Shown one piece after another: positions 15,322 to 25,300 of a DNA stretch of 64,000 nt. Below the pieces are notes generated by a model. That model saw only the letters and a program-made list of their open reading frames with translations, searched no databases and had not been told where the DNA came from. The DNA is taken from NCBI RefSeq assembly GCF_003574315.2, contig NZ_AP025739.1:4526001-4590000 (forward strand), read 5' to 3'. Made by a program: the position numbers and the translations under genes. Source of the DNA: Capsulimonas corticalis. GTDB taxonomy: Bacteria > Armatimonadota > Armatimonadia > Armatimonadales > Capsulimonadaceae. Position 1 is the first letter of the stretch; every line of letters begins with the position of its first letter.

Positions 15322-18300
15322 ATGTCCTCGCGCAAAAAACGCCTCGCGATCGCTTATTCCTCCTCGATCCTGCTGAACGGCGCGTTCTGGCTGTTCTACA
15401 GCCATGAGCTTCGTTCCAGCAACGCGCATCCGGCCGTCAGCAATGAGGCGATCGAGCGGATGAAACCGATGACTGTCGGCCTGTTCAAGCCGCTGCCGCC
15501 GCTGCCCGCGCCGCATCCGGCGGCGCCGAAACCAGGCGCCGGCCAGCGGCCTTCGGGCGCGGCGGGTGAAACGCAGGCGCTTCGTCAGGCGGAAGCGAAG
15601 CAGGACGCGGCGGCTCGTGTTCTCGCGCGGAAGCAGTCGGAAGCCGCCGCCGCTCAGTCGCGGGCCGCTGGTTCGGCGGGGCAGGCCAAGGCGAGCGAGC
15701 GCGCCGCCTTGGAGGCGGCCGCTAACGTCCAATCCGCGCATCAGTTTGTGCAGCAAGCGGAGGCGAAGCTCAGCGCATCGCGGGGCGCTCTGGCCGACGC
15801 CCGTGCGGCGCTGGACCAGGCGAAGCCCGACGAGCGGGCCGCACAGGCGGCGGCGGCGCAAGCGGCGGCCAAACAAGCGGCGCAGGACGCCGCACAGGCT
15901 CAGTCCGCGAATGAAGTGCTGGCGTACGCGCAGGCTTCCGCCGACGCCGCAGTCAAGATGGCGGCCTCCCGTGCGGCCGCCGCTCAGGCGGCTCAAACCA
16001 AAGCGGCGGCCCTGGAAGCGGCGGCGGTCGAGGCGCGGAGCCGTCTCAGCGCCCAGTCGGCCGCCGTACAGCAGCTTCGCCAGCAAAGCGCCGCCCTGTT
16101 AGCCACTCTTCCAGCTTCAGACTCCGACTCGGAGACCAACTCCGAGAATGACGAATCCGCAGCCCCGGACCGAGCCTCCACAGACCCTCAGAAAAAAGAA
16201 AAGCCGCAGTCCGATATCGTCCTCCAGCGCATCCAGATGTGGAGCCCCAAAGCGGGGCAGAAGTTCAACCTGGCGACGAACTTGAACATCACGTTCCCCA
16301 AGGATATGCAGGTCACGCCCGGGCCGCCGCTGACGGAAGACCAGCTGGCGCAGATCCAGGAGCTTATGCGCCATCAGCATTTGCATCAGGTCAAGATGGA
16401 CCGCAAACAAGTGCGGAAACTGGCCGACATGCGCCGCAAAACCACAAGCAAGCCCAAGCCGACGGGCAAGCCGGGAAGCGATGACGAGCGGCGCCGTATG
16501 GCGAAGCGCCCGGCGCCGCGTCCGCCGATCCATAAAACGGTCAAGCCGCAAGGCGAGCAAGCCTCTAATCTTCCACGTCCGCGCTCGCCATTTGTCGTCC
16601 GGACATGGGATACGGACATGTACAACCGCTGGGCGCCGCGTCCGGGTGAAGATAAGAATATCTCCGACACGCAAGCGCCTGCCTCGCAGACGCCAGCGCC
16701 GCAAACGCCCGGCAGTCCGCAGGACGGCGCCGGGACTTCGGCTGCCACAGCGCCCACTCAGATGGCGGCAAACGCGCCCGGCGCTCTCAGCGGCAACGCC
16801 GCAGGAGCGCAAGGGGCCGGAACCGGGCAAGACAACGGCTCCGACGCCGGTCAGGCTGGCGGTGCGTCGGGTGGTCAGGCTGGCGGTGCGTCGGGTGGTC
16901 AGGCTGGCGGTGCGTCGGGTGGTCAGGCTGGCGGTGCGTCGGGTGGTCAGGCTGGCGGTGCGTCGGGTGGTCAGGCTGGCGGTGCGTCGGGTGGTCAGGC
17001 TGGCGGTGCGTCGGGTGGTCAGGCTGGCGGTGCGTCGGGTGGTCAGGCTGGCGGTGCGTCGGGTGGTCAGGCTGGCGGTGCGTCGGGTGGTCAGGCTGGC
17101 GGTGCGTCGGGTGGTCAGGCTGGCGGTGCGTCGGGTGGTCAGGCTGGCGGTGCGTCGGGTGGTCAGGCTGGCGGTGCGTCGGGTGGTCAGGCTGGCGGTG
17201 CGTCGGGTGGTCAGGCTGGCGGTGCGTCGGGTGGTCAGGGGCAAGAAAATGGAGCCGGCAAGGGAACCGATGCCGGCCCTCAAGGCGCAGGCCAAGGCGC
17301 AGGCCAAGGCGCAGGCCAAGGCGCAGGCCAAGGCGCAGGCCAAGGCGCAGGCCAAGGCGCAGGCCAAGGCGCAGGCCAAGGCGCAGGCCAAGGCGCAGGC
17401 CAAGGCGCAGGCCAAGGCGCAGGCCAAGGCGCAGGCCAAGGCGCAGGCCAAGGCGCAGGCCAAGGCGCAGGCCAAGGCGCAGGCCAAGGCGCAGGCCAAG
17501 GCGCAGGCCAAGGCGCAGGCCAAGGCGCAGGCCAAGGCGCAGGCCAAGGCGCAGGCCAAGGCGCAGGCCAAGGCGCAGGCCAAGGCGCAGGCCAAGGCGC
17601 AGGCCAAGGCGCAGGCCAAGGCGCAGGCCAAGGCGCAGGCCAAGGCGCAGGCCAAGGCGCAGGCCAAGGCGCAGGCCAAGGCGCAGGCCAAGGCGCAGGC
17701 CAAGGCGCAGGCCAAGGCGCAGGCCAAGGCGCAGGCCAAGGCAGTGGCGGCGGTAACGGAGCGGGCGCGGCCAGCGGAACCGGGACGGGAGCTGGAGAGG
17801 GCGGCGCGGAGGGCAATGGCGGAGGAGGCGAGGGGAGCGGGCAGGGCGGCGGTCAGGGCGGCGCCTTTGAGGCGCTCCAGTCCGAAGGCGGCGATGGGAT
17901 TGGTGAAGGCGGGGGCAGCGGCGGCGGTGACAATGGGATGGGGGATCAAGGGCGAGACGACGGCGTGGAGCATGGCGACAGCCAGGTGGCGGAGCAGGCC
18001 GACTTGCCGCCGGACGCTCCGATCGTCGGTCATACCGTTCCCGGCGCGCTGGTGCTTCCTCCCGCGCCCCCCGTGGGAGTCAGCAAAGGCCAAGACCCCA
18101 CTCCGCGTAAAGTCAAAAGCACGGTCGTGAGCCCGCCGGGGGGCAAAACCGCGCGCGCGGTCCGCCGGCCGGAAGAGCGGACCGCGCCGCTCACGCCCGC
18201 CTCACAATCGCCGAAGCCGCAGAAGATGGTCAAGGAGCCCGTGGGCCAGCCCGACAAGACGGGTCTCAAGCCTATCCCTTTGGCGCTGACAATCGGCTCC

Positions 18301-19113
18301 GCCAGCTCGGCGGGGCAGATCCCCATGACCGTCATGGCGCGCCCGCATCTGCCGCAGGGAATACCGGGAGATGTGATCGATCCGCCGCAGCCGCCCGCGA
18401 AGGGCGTTCCCAAGTCGCCTTCGCTGCTGCCGGCGCACAAGGCGGTTCCGCCGGAAAAAACGGCGTCGGCGGCAAAGCCCATTCACCCCGAAAAGACGCA
18501 GCCCGTGAAGAGGGAGACTCCGCGTCCGGCGGTCGTGCATCTGGCCCGGAACAGTCAGGGAATTCGAAACGGCGCCCTTCAGCCTCTGCCGGCGACGCCC
18601 ATGCCCGACAGCAATACGCTTGTCGGCGACGGCTCCGGCCTGAAGGGCGAGTACTATGAGGGGCGCTCCTTTGACACGCTCGCATTCACTCGGGCCGATC
18701 CCAACGTGGCGTATCGCTGGGTGACGACGCCCACGCACTCGCCGGGACCAAAGATTCAGGCGTATACCGACTATACGATCCGCTGGACCGGACGCATCGT
18801 CGCGCGACAATCCGAGACGTATACGTTCTATGCGGCCGCGGACGATGGAGTGCGCATCTGGATCAATCACAAACTGGTGATCGACGAGTGGTCGGCCAAC
18901 AGTTTGACGCAGTTCTCCAATAAGTTTACATTCCGGGCCGGCGAGCAATATCTGTTCAAGTGCGAATATCTGGAAGTGGACGGCGGCGATGCGGCGGTGT
19001 TTCTATACTGGTCCAGCCCGCACACCCCAAAGCAATACGTGCCGGAAGATGCATTCTTCTATCCGCTGCCCGACGATGAGGAAGAGCTGAAACTGGACAA
19101 GGCGTCCTATTGA
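15322..19113 (+). CDS. Giant TonB-like anchored protein with Gly-rich tandem repeats and C-terminal PA14 domain
   Basis: 1263 residues. The parts in order are: a short basic N-terminus and one transmembrane segment (8-26) in which S15-ILL-N19-GA aligns with the TonB SxxxH-GA signature, His replaced by Asn; a Pro-rich stretch ([14 protein letters not shown]); an Ala/Gln/Lys-rich coiled coil of about 190 residues; a basic linker; 16 identical octapeptides GQAGGASG (510-637); 38 identical QGAG tetrapeptides (654-805); a Gly-rich then Pro-rich region; and a PA14 domain from about 1105 ([33 protein letters not shown]). There is no TonB C-terminal domain. PA14 domains often bind glycans. It follows two exbB and two exbD genes, so it is probably the tether moved by that motor; this is inference. 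Confidence 0.85.
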   Translation: MSSRKKRLAIAYSSSILLNGAFWLFYSHELRSSNAHPAVSNEAIERMKPMTVGLFKPLPPLPAPHPAAPKPGAGQRPSGAAGETQALRQAEAKQDAAARVLARKQSEAAAAQSRAAGSAGQAKASERAALEAAANVQSAHQFVQQAEAKLSASRGALADARAALDQAKPDERAAQAAAAQAAAKQAAQDAAQAQSANEVLAYAQASADAAVKMAASRAAAAQAAQTKAAALEAAAVEARSRLSAQSAAVQQLRQQSAALLATLPASDSDSETNSENDESAAPDRASTDPQKKEKPQSDIVLQRIQMWSPKAGQKFNLATNLNITFPKDMQVTPGPPLTEDQLAQIQELMRHQHLHQVKMDRKQVRKLADMRRKTTSKPKPTGKPGSDDERRRMAKRPAPRPPIHKTVKPQGEQASNLPRPRSPFVVRTWDTDMYNRWAPRPGEDKNISDTQAPASQTPAPQTPGSPQDGAGTSAATAPTQMAANAPGALSGNAAGAQGAGTGQDNGSDAGQAGGASGGQAGGASGGQAGGASGGQAGGASGGQAGGASGGQAGGASGGQAGGASGGQAGGASGGQAGGASGGQAGGASGGQAGGASGGQAGGASGGQAGGASGGQAGGASGGQAGGASGGQAGGASGGQGQENGAGKGTDAGPQGAGQGAGQGAGQGAGQGAGQGAGQGAGQGAGQGAGQGAGQGAGQGAGQGAGQGAGQGAGQGAGQGAGQGAGQGAGQGAGQGAGQGAGQGAGQGAGQGAGQGAGQGAGQGAGQGAGQGAGQGAGQGAGQGAGQGAGQGAGQGAGQGAGQGAGQGSGGGNGAGAASGTGTGAGEGGAEGNGGGGEGSGQGGGQGGAFEALQSEGGDGIGEGGGSGGGDNGMGDQGRDDGVEHGDSQVAEQADLPPDAPIVGHTVPGALVLPPAPPVGVSKGQDPTPRKVKSTVVSPPGGKTARAVRRPEERTAPLTPASQSPKPQKMVKEPVGQPDKTGLKPIPLALTIGSASSAGQIPMTVMARPHLPQGIPGDVIDPPQPPAKGVPKSPSLLPAHKAVPPEKTASAAKPIHPEKTQPVKRETPRPAVVHLARNSQGIRNGALQPLPATPMPDSNTLVGDGSGLKGEYYEGRSFDTLAFTRADPNVAYRWVTTPTHSPGPKIQAYTDYTIRWTGRIVARQSETYTFYAAADDGVRIWINHKLVIDEWSANSLTQFSNKFTFRAGEQYLFKCEYLEVDGGDAAVFLYWSSPHTPKQYVPEDAFFYPLPDDEEELKLDKASY
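16849..17232 (+). repeat. 16 perfect tandem copies of a 24-bp repeat
   Basis: Sixteen identical copies of a 24-base unit beginning GGTCAGGCTGGC and encoding GQAGGASG, followed by 6 bases of a seventeenth. No base differs between copies, so the array was expanded or homogenised recently and copy number probably varies between strains. Confidence 0.98.
17281..17736 (+). repeat. 38 perfect tandem copies of a 12-bp repeat
   Basis: Thirty-eight identical copies of CAAGGCGCAGGC, encoding QGAG, ending in one degenerate copy at 17737-17748. The unit is a multiple of three, so changes in copy number keep the frame. The assembled copy number may not be exact. Confidence 0.98.
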
Positions 19114-19161
19114 AAGGCGCGACGCGAACCGAAGCCCGGACATGGAGCGAGTAAGACGAAA

Positions 19162-20574
19162 ATGATCCTATACGCCAATCGCCTCTTTCTTTCAGCGGCT
19201 TTGATCCTCAGTTGTGCTATTGGAGCGCCCGCCGCGCCGGACGACACGACCGCCGCCGCGCCGGCGGCTTCCGGCGCAGGTCCGCAAACGCCAACGGAAG
19301 ATCCGCGATTTTTGCCCGCTTCCGACGCCATCAAGGCCGGCGATCTCGACAAACTCCGAGCGATCGTCGCCAAGTCCGGTCCGGCGATTACCGGAGCGGA
19401 TGGGACGACCTTGCTGATGCGCGCGGCGTCGGCGGGCGATGCGCGTATCGTCAAGTTTCTTCTGGACCAGGGCGTCGATGTGGACGCTCAGGCCGCCGAC
19501 GGCGACTGCGCTCTCCTGGAGGCCGCGCACAAGGGGCTGCTCCCAATCATGAAACTGCTCGTGGAGAAGGAAGCGGAGGTCAACGTTTCGGATAACGCCG
19601 GCGTCACCACACTGATGGAGGCGGCGCATTCGAACCATATGGACGCCGTTCAGTACTTGATCGATCAGAGCGCTATCGTCGACGCCGTGGACAATACTGG
19701 TAAAACGGCGCTGATGGTGGCCGCGTTCTCCGCCGGCGCGCCGGTTGTGCAGACGCTTCTGGACGCAAAGGCGGACGTCAGCCGGCGGGACATTCACTTT
19801 CGCAATGCGCTTATGCAGGCGGCTTACGGCGCTCGTCCGGCGAATGTGCGGCTGCTTCTCGACCACGGCGCCGAACTGTCCTCGAAGGACAAGGAGGGGT
19901 TCACCGCGCTGATGGTGGCTGCGGGAGTCGGAGATCCCGCCACGATCGTCACGCTGCTCGACAAAGGCGCCGATATCAACGCTCGCACGAAAAGCGGTTT
20001 CACGCCGCTGATGCAGTCCGCGGCCGCCAATCGAATCCCAGCTTTGAAGCTCCTTCTGGAGCGCGGGGCCGACGTCCAGGCGCGCACGGAGGGCGGATCG
20101 ACGGCAATCATCATCGCCGCTTACGGCGGACACGACGAGGTGGTGCGGGAGTTGGAAGCGCACGGCGCAAAGGTCAGCGACTCCGATACCGAAGGGCATA
20201 CGCCCCTCTTCGGCGCGGCGCTCTCCAAGAACCTGCCGATGGTCAAACGGTTTATCGCCAAGGGCGCCAAAGTCAACATCGCAACCGCAAAAGGGTTTAC
20301 GCCGCTCATGCAGGCCGCGTTCTCCGGCGATCCGGAAATCATCCGCGTGATGCTGGCCGCCGGCGCCAATGTCAACGACAAGACCGACGAAGGCTATACG
20401 CCGCTGATGCAGGCGGTCCCTGGCGGCAACCTCGACTGCCTGAAACTGCTGCTCAAGCACGGCGCCGACCTGCAGGCGAAGGATACCGAGGGGCGAACCG
20501 CTCTGACATGGGCGGAGCGGAAAAAGAAAACAGACGTCGCCGTGCTGCTCAAGTCGGCGGGCGCCCGCGCCTGA
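19162..20574 (+). CDS. Secreted ankyrin-repeat protein
   Basis: 470 residues. A signal peptide (LFLSAALILSCAIGAPAA) and a Thr/Ala/Pro-rich linker are followed by at least twelve ankyrin repeats of 33 residues from about residue 75 to the end, in the form DG-TLLMRAA-GD-IVKFLLDQGVDVDA. No other domain is visible, so it is a protein-binding scaffold in the periplasm or outside. It lies 48 bp after the giant PA14 protein on the same strand and no terminator is seen between them, so it is probably the last gene of the ExbB/ExbD operon. Its partner is unknown; the repeat or coiled-coil part of the preceding protein is a candidate. Confidence 0.9.
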   Translation: MILYANRLFLSAALILSCAIGAPAAPDDTTAAAPAASGAGPQTPTEDPRFLPASDAIKAGDLDKLRAIVAKSGPAITGADGTTLLMRAASAGDARIVKFLLDQGVDVDAQAADGDCALLEAAHKGLLPIMKLLVEKEAEVNVSDNAGVTTLMEAAHSNHMDAVQYLIDQSAIVDAVDNTGKTALMVAAFSAGAPVVQTLLDAKADVSRRDIHFRNALMQAAYGARPANVRLLLDHGAELSSKDKEGFTALMVAAGVGDPATIVTLLDKGADINARTKSGFTPLMQSAAANRIPALKLLLERGADVQARTEGGSTAIIIAAYGGHDEVVRELEAHGAKVSDSDTEGHTPLFGAALSKNLPMVKRFIAKGAKVNIATAKGFTPLMQAAFSGDPEIIRVMLAAGANVNDKTDEGYTPLMQAVPGGNLDCLKLLLKHGADLQAKDTEGRTALTWAERKKKTDVAVLLKSAGARA

Positions 20575-20611
20575 CGCAGTCGCCGCTTGGCGGCGTAAGA
20601 TACTCATGAAA

Positions 20612-20642
20612 ACGGCCCGGGCGACAAAGTCGCCCGGGCCGT
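20612..20642. terminator. Terminator between the ankyrin gene and pdxS
   Basis: A perfect 14-bp GC-rich stem (20612-20625 with 20629-20642) with loop AAA. On the minus strand it is followed by TTTTC right after pdxS. On the plus strand TATTTTC follows a few bases on, so it may serve both converging genes. Confidence 0.8.
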
Positions 20643-20653
20643 TCCGTATTTTC

Positions 20654-21544
20654 CTACCAGCCGCGTCCGGCCAGGAGCTGCTCTTTGGGCAGCGTATCGA
20701 GGTTGATGCCGACCATCGGCTCGCCAAGGTCCGCCGAAATCTCCGCGAGGATCTCGGGGTTGTCGAAGTGCGTGCAGGCGTCGACAATCGCTTTGGCGCG
20801 GCGCTTTGGGTCGCCGGACTTGAAGATTCCGGAGCCGACGAATACGGCTTCGGCGCCAAGCTGGCGCATCAAAGCGGCGTCGGCCGGGGTGGCGATGCCG
20901 CCGGCGCTGAAGTTCGGGACGGGCAGCTTGCCGGTGCGGTGGATCTCCACGACCAGGTCGTAGGGAGCGCCGAGGTTCTTGGCCTCGGTCATCAGCTCCT
21001 CGAACGGCATGGCGTGGATGCGGCGGACGCCGCCCAGGACCGTGCGCATGTGGCGGACGGCTTCCACGACGTTACCGGAGCCGGCCTCGCCCTTGGTGCG
21101 GATCATCGCCGCGCCTTCGCCGATGCGCCGCAGGGCTTCGCCCAGATCGCGGCAGCCGCAGACAAAGGGAACTTTGTAAGCATGTTTATCGATATGAAAG
21201 GCGTCGTCGGCCGGCGTCAGCACTTCCGACTCGTCGACGAAGTCCACGCCGAGCGCTTCCAGGATCTGCGCTTCGACGAAGTGTCCGATGCGCGCCTTCG
21301 CCATGACCGGGATTGTGACCGCCGCCATGATGCCTTTGATCATCTTCGGATCGGACATGCGGGAGACGCCGCCGTCGCGCCGGATGTCGGCGGGGACGCG
21401 CTCCAGCGCCATGACCGCCGCCGCGCCGGCTTCTTCGGCGATTGCCGCCTGTTCGGCGTTGACGACGTCCATGATGACGCCGCCCTTCAGATTTTCCGCG
21501 AGGCCAACCTTGGCCGCCCACGTCGACTTCAATTCTTGAGCCAT
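20654..21544 (-). CDS. pdxS: Pyridoxal 5'-phosphate synthase, lyase subunit
   Basis: Makes PLP from ribose 5-phosphate, glyceraldehyde 3-phosphate and ammonia, the ammonia coming from PdxT. 296 residues from the ATG at 21544 ([21 protein letters not shown]); the longer reading adds a non-conserved MYFRRGFGF. The barrel carries [13 protein letters not shown] with its substrate Asp, the Lys of [17 protein letters not shown], and the phosphate loop [14 protein letters not shown]. pdxT is not adjacent. A TAGAAT hexamer at 21581-21586 and an AGAGG ribosome site give a leader of about 30 nt. The start codon overlaps, on the other strand, the first ATG of the SanA-like gene in a shared CATG. Confidence 0.96.
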   Translation of the reverse strand: MAQELKSTWAAKVGLAENLKGGVIMDVVNAEQAAIAEEAGAAAVMALERVPADIRRDGGVSRMSDPKMIKGIMAAVTIPVMAKARIGHFVEAQILEALGVDFVDESEVLTPADDAFHIDKHAYKVPFVCGCRDLGEALRRIGEGAAMIRTKGEAGSGNVVEAVRHMRTVLGGVRRIHAMPFEELMTEAKNLGAPYDLVVEIHRTGKLPVPNFSAGGIATPADAALMRQLGAEAVFVGSGIFKSGDPKRRAKAIVDACTHFDNPEILAEISADLGEPMVGINLDTLPKEQLLAGRGW

Positions 21545-22259
21545 GAAACCAAATCCTCTTCTAAAGTACAACTTTCCTCTATTCTACCTGAAACGCCCCT
21601 CTCCCCGCAATGCGGCGCGGCTTCGGCGCTCGCTGATGGCCGGAGCAATCGCGCTCGCCTGCGCCGGGGCGACCGGCGCCGCAATCTGGAATCAAGTTCG
21701 CCGGGAAGGACAGCCGATCTACCGCGACGTCGCGAGTACGCCGCCCGCGCCAGTGGCGATCGTCTTTGGCGCCGGATACAGCGGCGATTCCTTGAGCCCG
21801 ATTTTGTCCGATCGGGTAGACGCCGGGGTCGATCTTTACCGCGCGGGCAAAGTCAAGAAATTACTGATGACGGGCGACAACGGCCGCAACGGATACAATG
21901 AGCCGGAGGCGATGAAAGCAGCGGCGGTTCGGCGCGGCGTCCCGTCCAAAGATATCGTGTGCGACTACGCCGGCTTCCGCACCTACGACAGCCTTTATCG
22001 CGCGCGGGACGTGTTCGGCGTCAAGAGCGCGATTTTGGTCACGCAAACCTACCACCTTTACCGAGCGCTCTACACCGGGAGAAAACTAGGACTGACGGTG
22101 ACCGGCCTCGCCGCCGATCGACAGCAATACTTAGGGCAACAATTCTTTGACGCCCGCGAAATCTTCTCCACCGAGCGCGCCTGGATCGATGTGAATGTGA
22201 CGCATGCGCGGCCAAAGTACCTTGGCGCCAAAGAGCATGGGCTGGATGGGGTGGGGTAA
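21543..22259 (+). CDS. SanA/YdcF-type (DUF218) membrane-anchored protein
   Basis: 238 residues from the first ATG. One transmembrane segment ([19 protein letters not shown], about 31-49) follows an Arg-rich stretch. The DUF218 core is clear: [57 protein letters not shown] and [15 protein letters not shown]. coli SanA contributes to envelope barrier function (vancomycin resistance at high temperature), and DUF218 proteins are often tied to cell-wall precursors. The start is uncertain: ATG 21543 overlaps the divergent pdxS start and has no visible ribosome site, and an ATG at 21636 at the beginning of the helix is an alternative. Confidence 0.85.
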   Translation: MKPNPLLKYNFPLFYLKRPSPRNAARLRRSLMAGAIALACAGATGAAIWNQVRREGQPIYRDVASTPPAPVAIVFGAGYSGDSLSPILSDRVDAGVDLYRAGKVKKLLMTGDNGRNGYNEPEAMKAAAVRRGVPSKDIVCDYAGFRTYDSLYRARDVFGVKSAILVTQTYHLYRALYTGRKLGLTVTGLAADRQQYLGQQFFDAREIFSTERAWIDVNVTHARPKYLGAKEHGLDGVG

Positions 22260-22281
22260 TCGCCGTGGCTGTCGAATGAGG

Positions 22282-22316
22282 GAAGGGCCGAACTGCTGCG
22301 CGCAGTTCGGCCCTTC
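22282..22316 (+). terminator. Hairpin after the SanA-like gene
   Basis: A 15-bp perfect stem (22282-22296 with 22302-22316) with a 5-base loop. It is followed only by TCTCTT, so it is a weak intrinsic terminator or a 3' stability hairpin. A second smaller hairpin (22333-22358) lies before the end of the convergent protease gene. Confidence 0.6.
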
Positions 22317-22370
22317 TCTTGGTTGATCGATTATCGTCGATCTTCTTGCGAGATCGACGATGCAGATTTG

Positions 22371-25300
22371 TTAGCCCTTGGCGGCTGCGGCGGCCGTCAC
22401 ATTCAGTGTCGCCGTTTTGGAGACGCTGTTGAGGGTCGCGGAGATCGTCGCTAACGCCGGCGTCATGCCCGTCTTTGTCGTGATCGAGAAGTTTGCCGTC
22501 GTGTAGCCCGCCGGAACGGTCACACTGCTGAAGGCCTTAACGCCGGAGACGTTGCTGGTCAGCGTGATGAGCGTATCCGCCGTCGGCGCATAGGAGAGCT
22601 GCACGGTACCCGTCGCGGAGGCTCCCGCCACCACGGAGGTCGGCGCAATCGTCAGGCTGGTCAGCACCACGGGGAGCGTGACATTGAGCGTCGCCGTCTT
22701 GCTGGTGTCCCGCAGGGTCGCCGTGATTTTCGCGCCGATCGCTGCGTAGCCAGTGTGGCTCACCACGGGAATGGATGCGGTTGTCTCGCCTTCCAGAACC
22801 TTAATGGCGCTCAAGACCGTGACGGAGCTCGTATCGCTGGCAAGGTTGACGATTACGCCGCCCGGTGTTGCCGGAGCGGTGAGCGTCACGGTGGCCGTGG
22901 CGCGCGTTCCCGAGATGATCGACGTCTTATCGAGCGCGATGCTGAGCAGGGCCGGCGCCGGAGTAATCGTCAGATTAGCGCCAACGGTCACTCCATTCGA
23001 CGCCGCCGTAATCGTGACGACCTTGGTGCTCGCGACAAACTTCGTGGTGACCGGGAAGGTCGCCGAAGTTGCTCCCGCTGGAACGACAACACCATAGTAT
23101 ACGCCTGCCGAGTTCGTATCGCTGCTTAGCAGTGTGACTAGCGCGCCGCCCGCCGGAGCGACCGTGGAAAGCGTTACAGTCGCTGTAGGGCGTACGCCGG
23201 CGATCACCTGGTTCGGCGCAATCGTCAGGCTGGCGGGAACAGCGGCTACAAGCACAGTCGTGGGAGCGATCAGCACCGTAGAATCCAGGCTGGCGGCAAC
23301 GTTGACGTTTACCGGCGAGTTCACCATGAGTGTCCGAATGGCGAAGCTCGCTGAGGTTGCGCCCGCTGGAATATTTAATTGACCATCCACCAGCAGCACG
23401 CTCCGGTTGGTGCTGGAGAGATGAATCCCGGAGCCGCCGGCGGGCGCCGGAGCTGAGAGCGTGACTGTGCCGTAGGTTTGGACGCCGGCCGCAATTTTGA
23501 CCGGAATGACAAGGCTGACCAGGCTGCCGCCGGCCGAAGCGGGCACTGCGGAAACCTCCGCCGAATTCGGACTGGTGCCGCCTTCGTTGCTTGCGGTGAT
23601 AACGTAGTAATATCGTGTGCCGTTGACTACTCCCGGGCTGTAGTAATACGTCAACGTAGTGGCGCCGTATTGAACGTAAGGACCACCGCTGACATTGGCG
23701 CGCCAGACAGTGTAAGTCTTTGCAGTCGGAACAGCCGTCCACTTCAGAAGGACAACTGCGGATCCCGGTGTTGCGCTTACGCCGGTCGGAGCGTTGGGCG
23801 CGGGGATCAGGGGCGGGGCGAGCGCGGCGAACAGGGTATTGCCAATAAACGATCCAAGGCCGGTCGCGTTGTCGTATCCCGTGGTTGCGGGATAGAACAG
23901 GTTGGTCGAGCCGTCGTTGATGTCGTGGAAAATCGTCGAGTAGCTGTTCGTCAGCGCGATCGGGTAGAGCACCTTATTGGCGAAACCCAGTGTGGTTCGG
24001 CCATCGGCGACACGCTTCTGATTTACCAGGGCGGCGTAAGCCGACCAAAGCGGGGCCGCGCAGCTTGTGCCGCCAAAGACCGTCCATTGACCCTGGAAAT
24101 AGATCGAGTATCCAGTGTTAGGGTCGGAGTCCAGCGAGACATCCGGGACGTTACGCGCGGTGCTGGAGATTCCAAAGCCCGTTTGATAGGACTGCTTGGG
24201 CCAGAGTGCGCTGACGCCGCCGCCGCCGCCCGCGCCGAATTGGCTGCGGCGTTTGTCGCTGGGATCGCCCCACGCGGATTCGGCGCCATAGTCGGTTCCG
24301 TTCAGCGCGAGCGTCGTGCCGCCGACGCCAATAACCTCGGGCTGGGACGCCGGGTCGCTGACGCTGAGGTCAGCCCCATCGTTATATGCGCCGGAGTCTC
24401 CAGATGCGGCGAAGAACGACTGTCCCTGGGTCGCCATCTGCTGAAATATGGCGCGCTCCTGGTTGAAGAACGAGAACGCCGAAACGACCTCGCCGACGCC
24501 CCACGAGCAGCTGATTGAGGGGGCCAAGTTGTCGTCGGCGATTGCGGCGTACGTATTCGCCAAACTGACAACCGTGGGCTGACCGCGATAAACCAAAATC
24601 TTGGCGGCGCCGGGCGCCAGCGCGGCTTGCAGCTCGATATCGAGCGTCACTTCGCCCTGGCCGTCCGGGCTGTTGGGCGGACCGGACGCATTGTCCACGG
24701 AGACATCTTGCAGAGGGACATGAGTGAGGCCGTATGTCGTCTCGTAGGTTGTGACGTCCGCCGGATCGTAGCCGTCAAGCTCAACTAGGGCCAGCTTTTG
24801 CCCCGTACCGGTCTGCGTCACGCTATCCAGGCTGTATGCGTGCTTGATATCGGACGGCGATAGTCCGCCGCCAAGGCCGGTGCCGATTGACGGAGTGACC
24901 GTCATGCGGTCCACGGGGCTGAGAGCGCGATGAAAGGTCTGAATGACGGCGGCGTTGTCCAGTCCAATGACCGTCGCCACCGGAACGCCGCTTGGCGTCG
25001 GGACTTCCGGCTCACGGTCCGCGGAGTAAAAGACGCGGCCGCTGGGCTCTTGATAGTAGCCTAGCTTGACGCCGAATGTGGACGACACCACGGAAGCCGG
25101 GGCGGAGACATCCAGCAACAGGCGGTTCGCATGGCGTCCCGTTACCTGGAAGCCACGCGCCTGATAGTAGGCCGCCAGAGCGTCGTACTGCTCTTGTGTC
25201 GGAGAAAATCGCTGCGCAAATTCGGCCGGCTTGAGATATTTTCCGTAAAGCGGATCTTTGGGATCGTACAGCCGATTGATCAGGTCATCCAGACCCTGCT

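Noticed and set aside
16849-17736. Regular repeats considered as a CRISPR array
   Set aside because: The units are contiguous with no spacers, are in frame with a long protein, and no cas genes are present.
16117-18093. Long open frames antisense and in other frames of the repeat gene (658, 549 and 178 codons)
   Set aside because: They are open only because the 24-bp and 12-bp units contain no stop in any frame. Their products are monotonous (for example ACAL or WPAP repeats), and the plus-strand frame has the anchor and PA14 domain.
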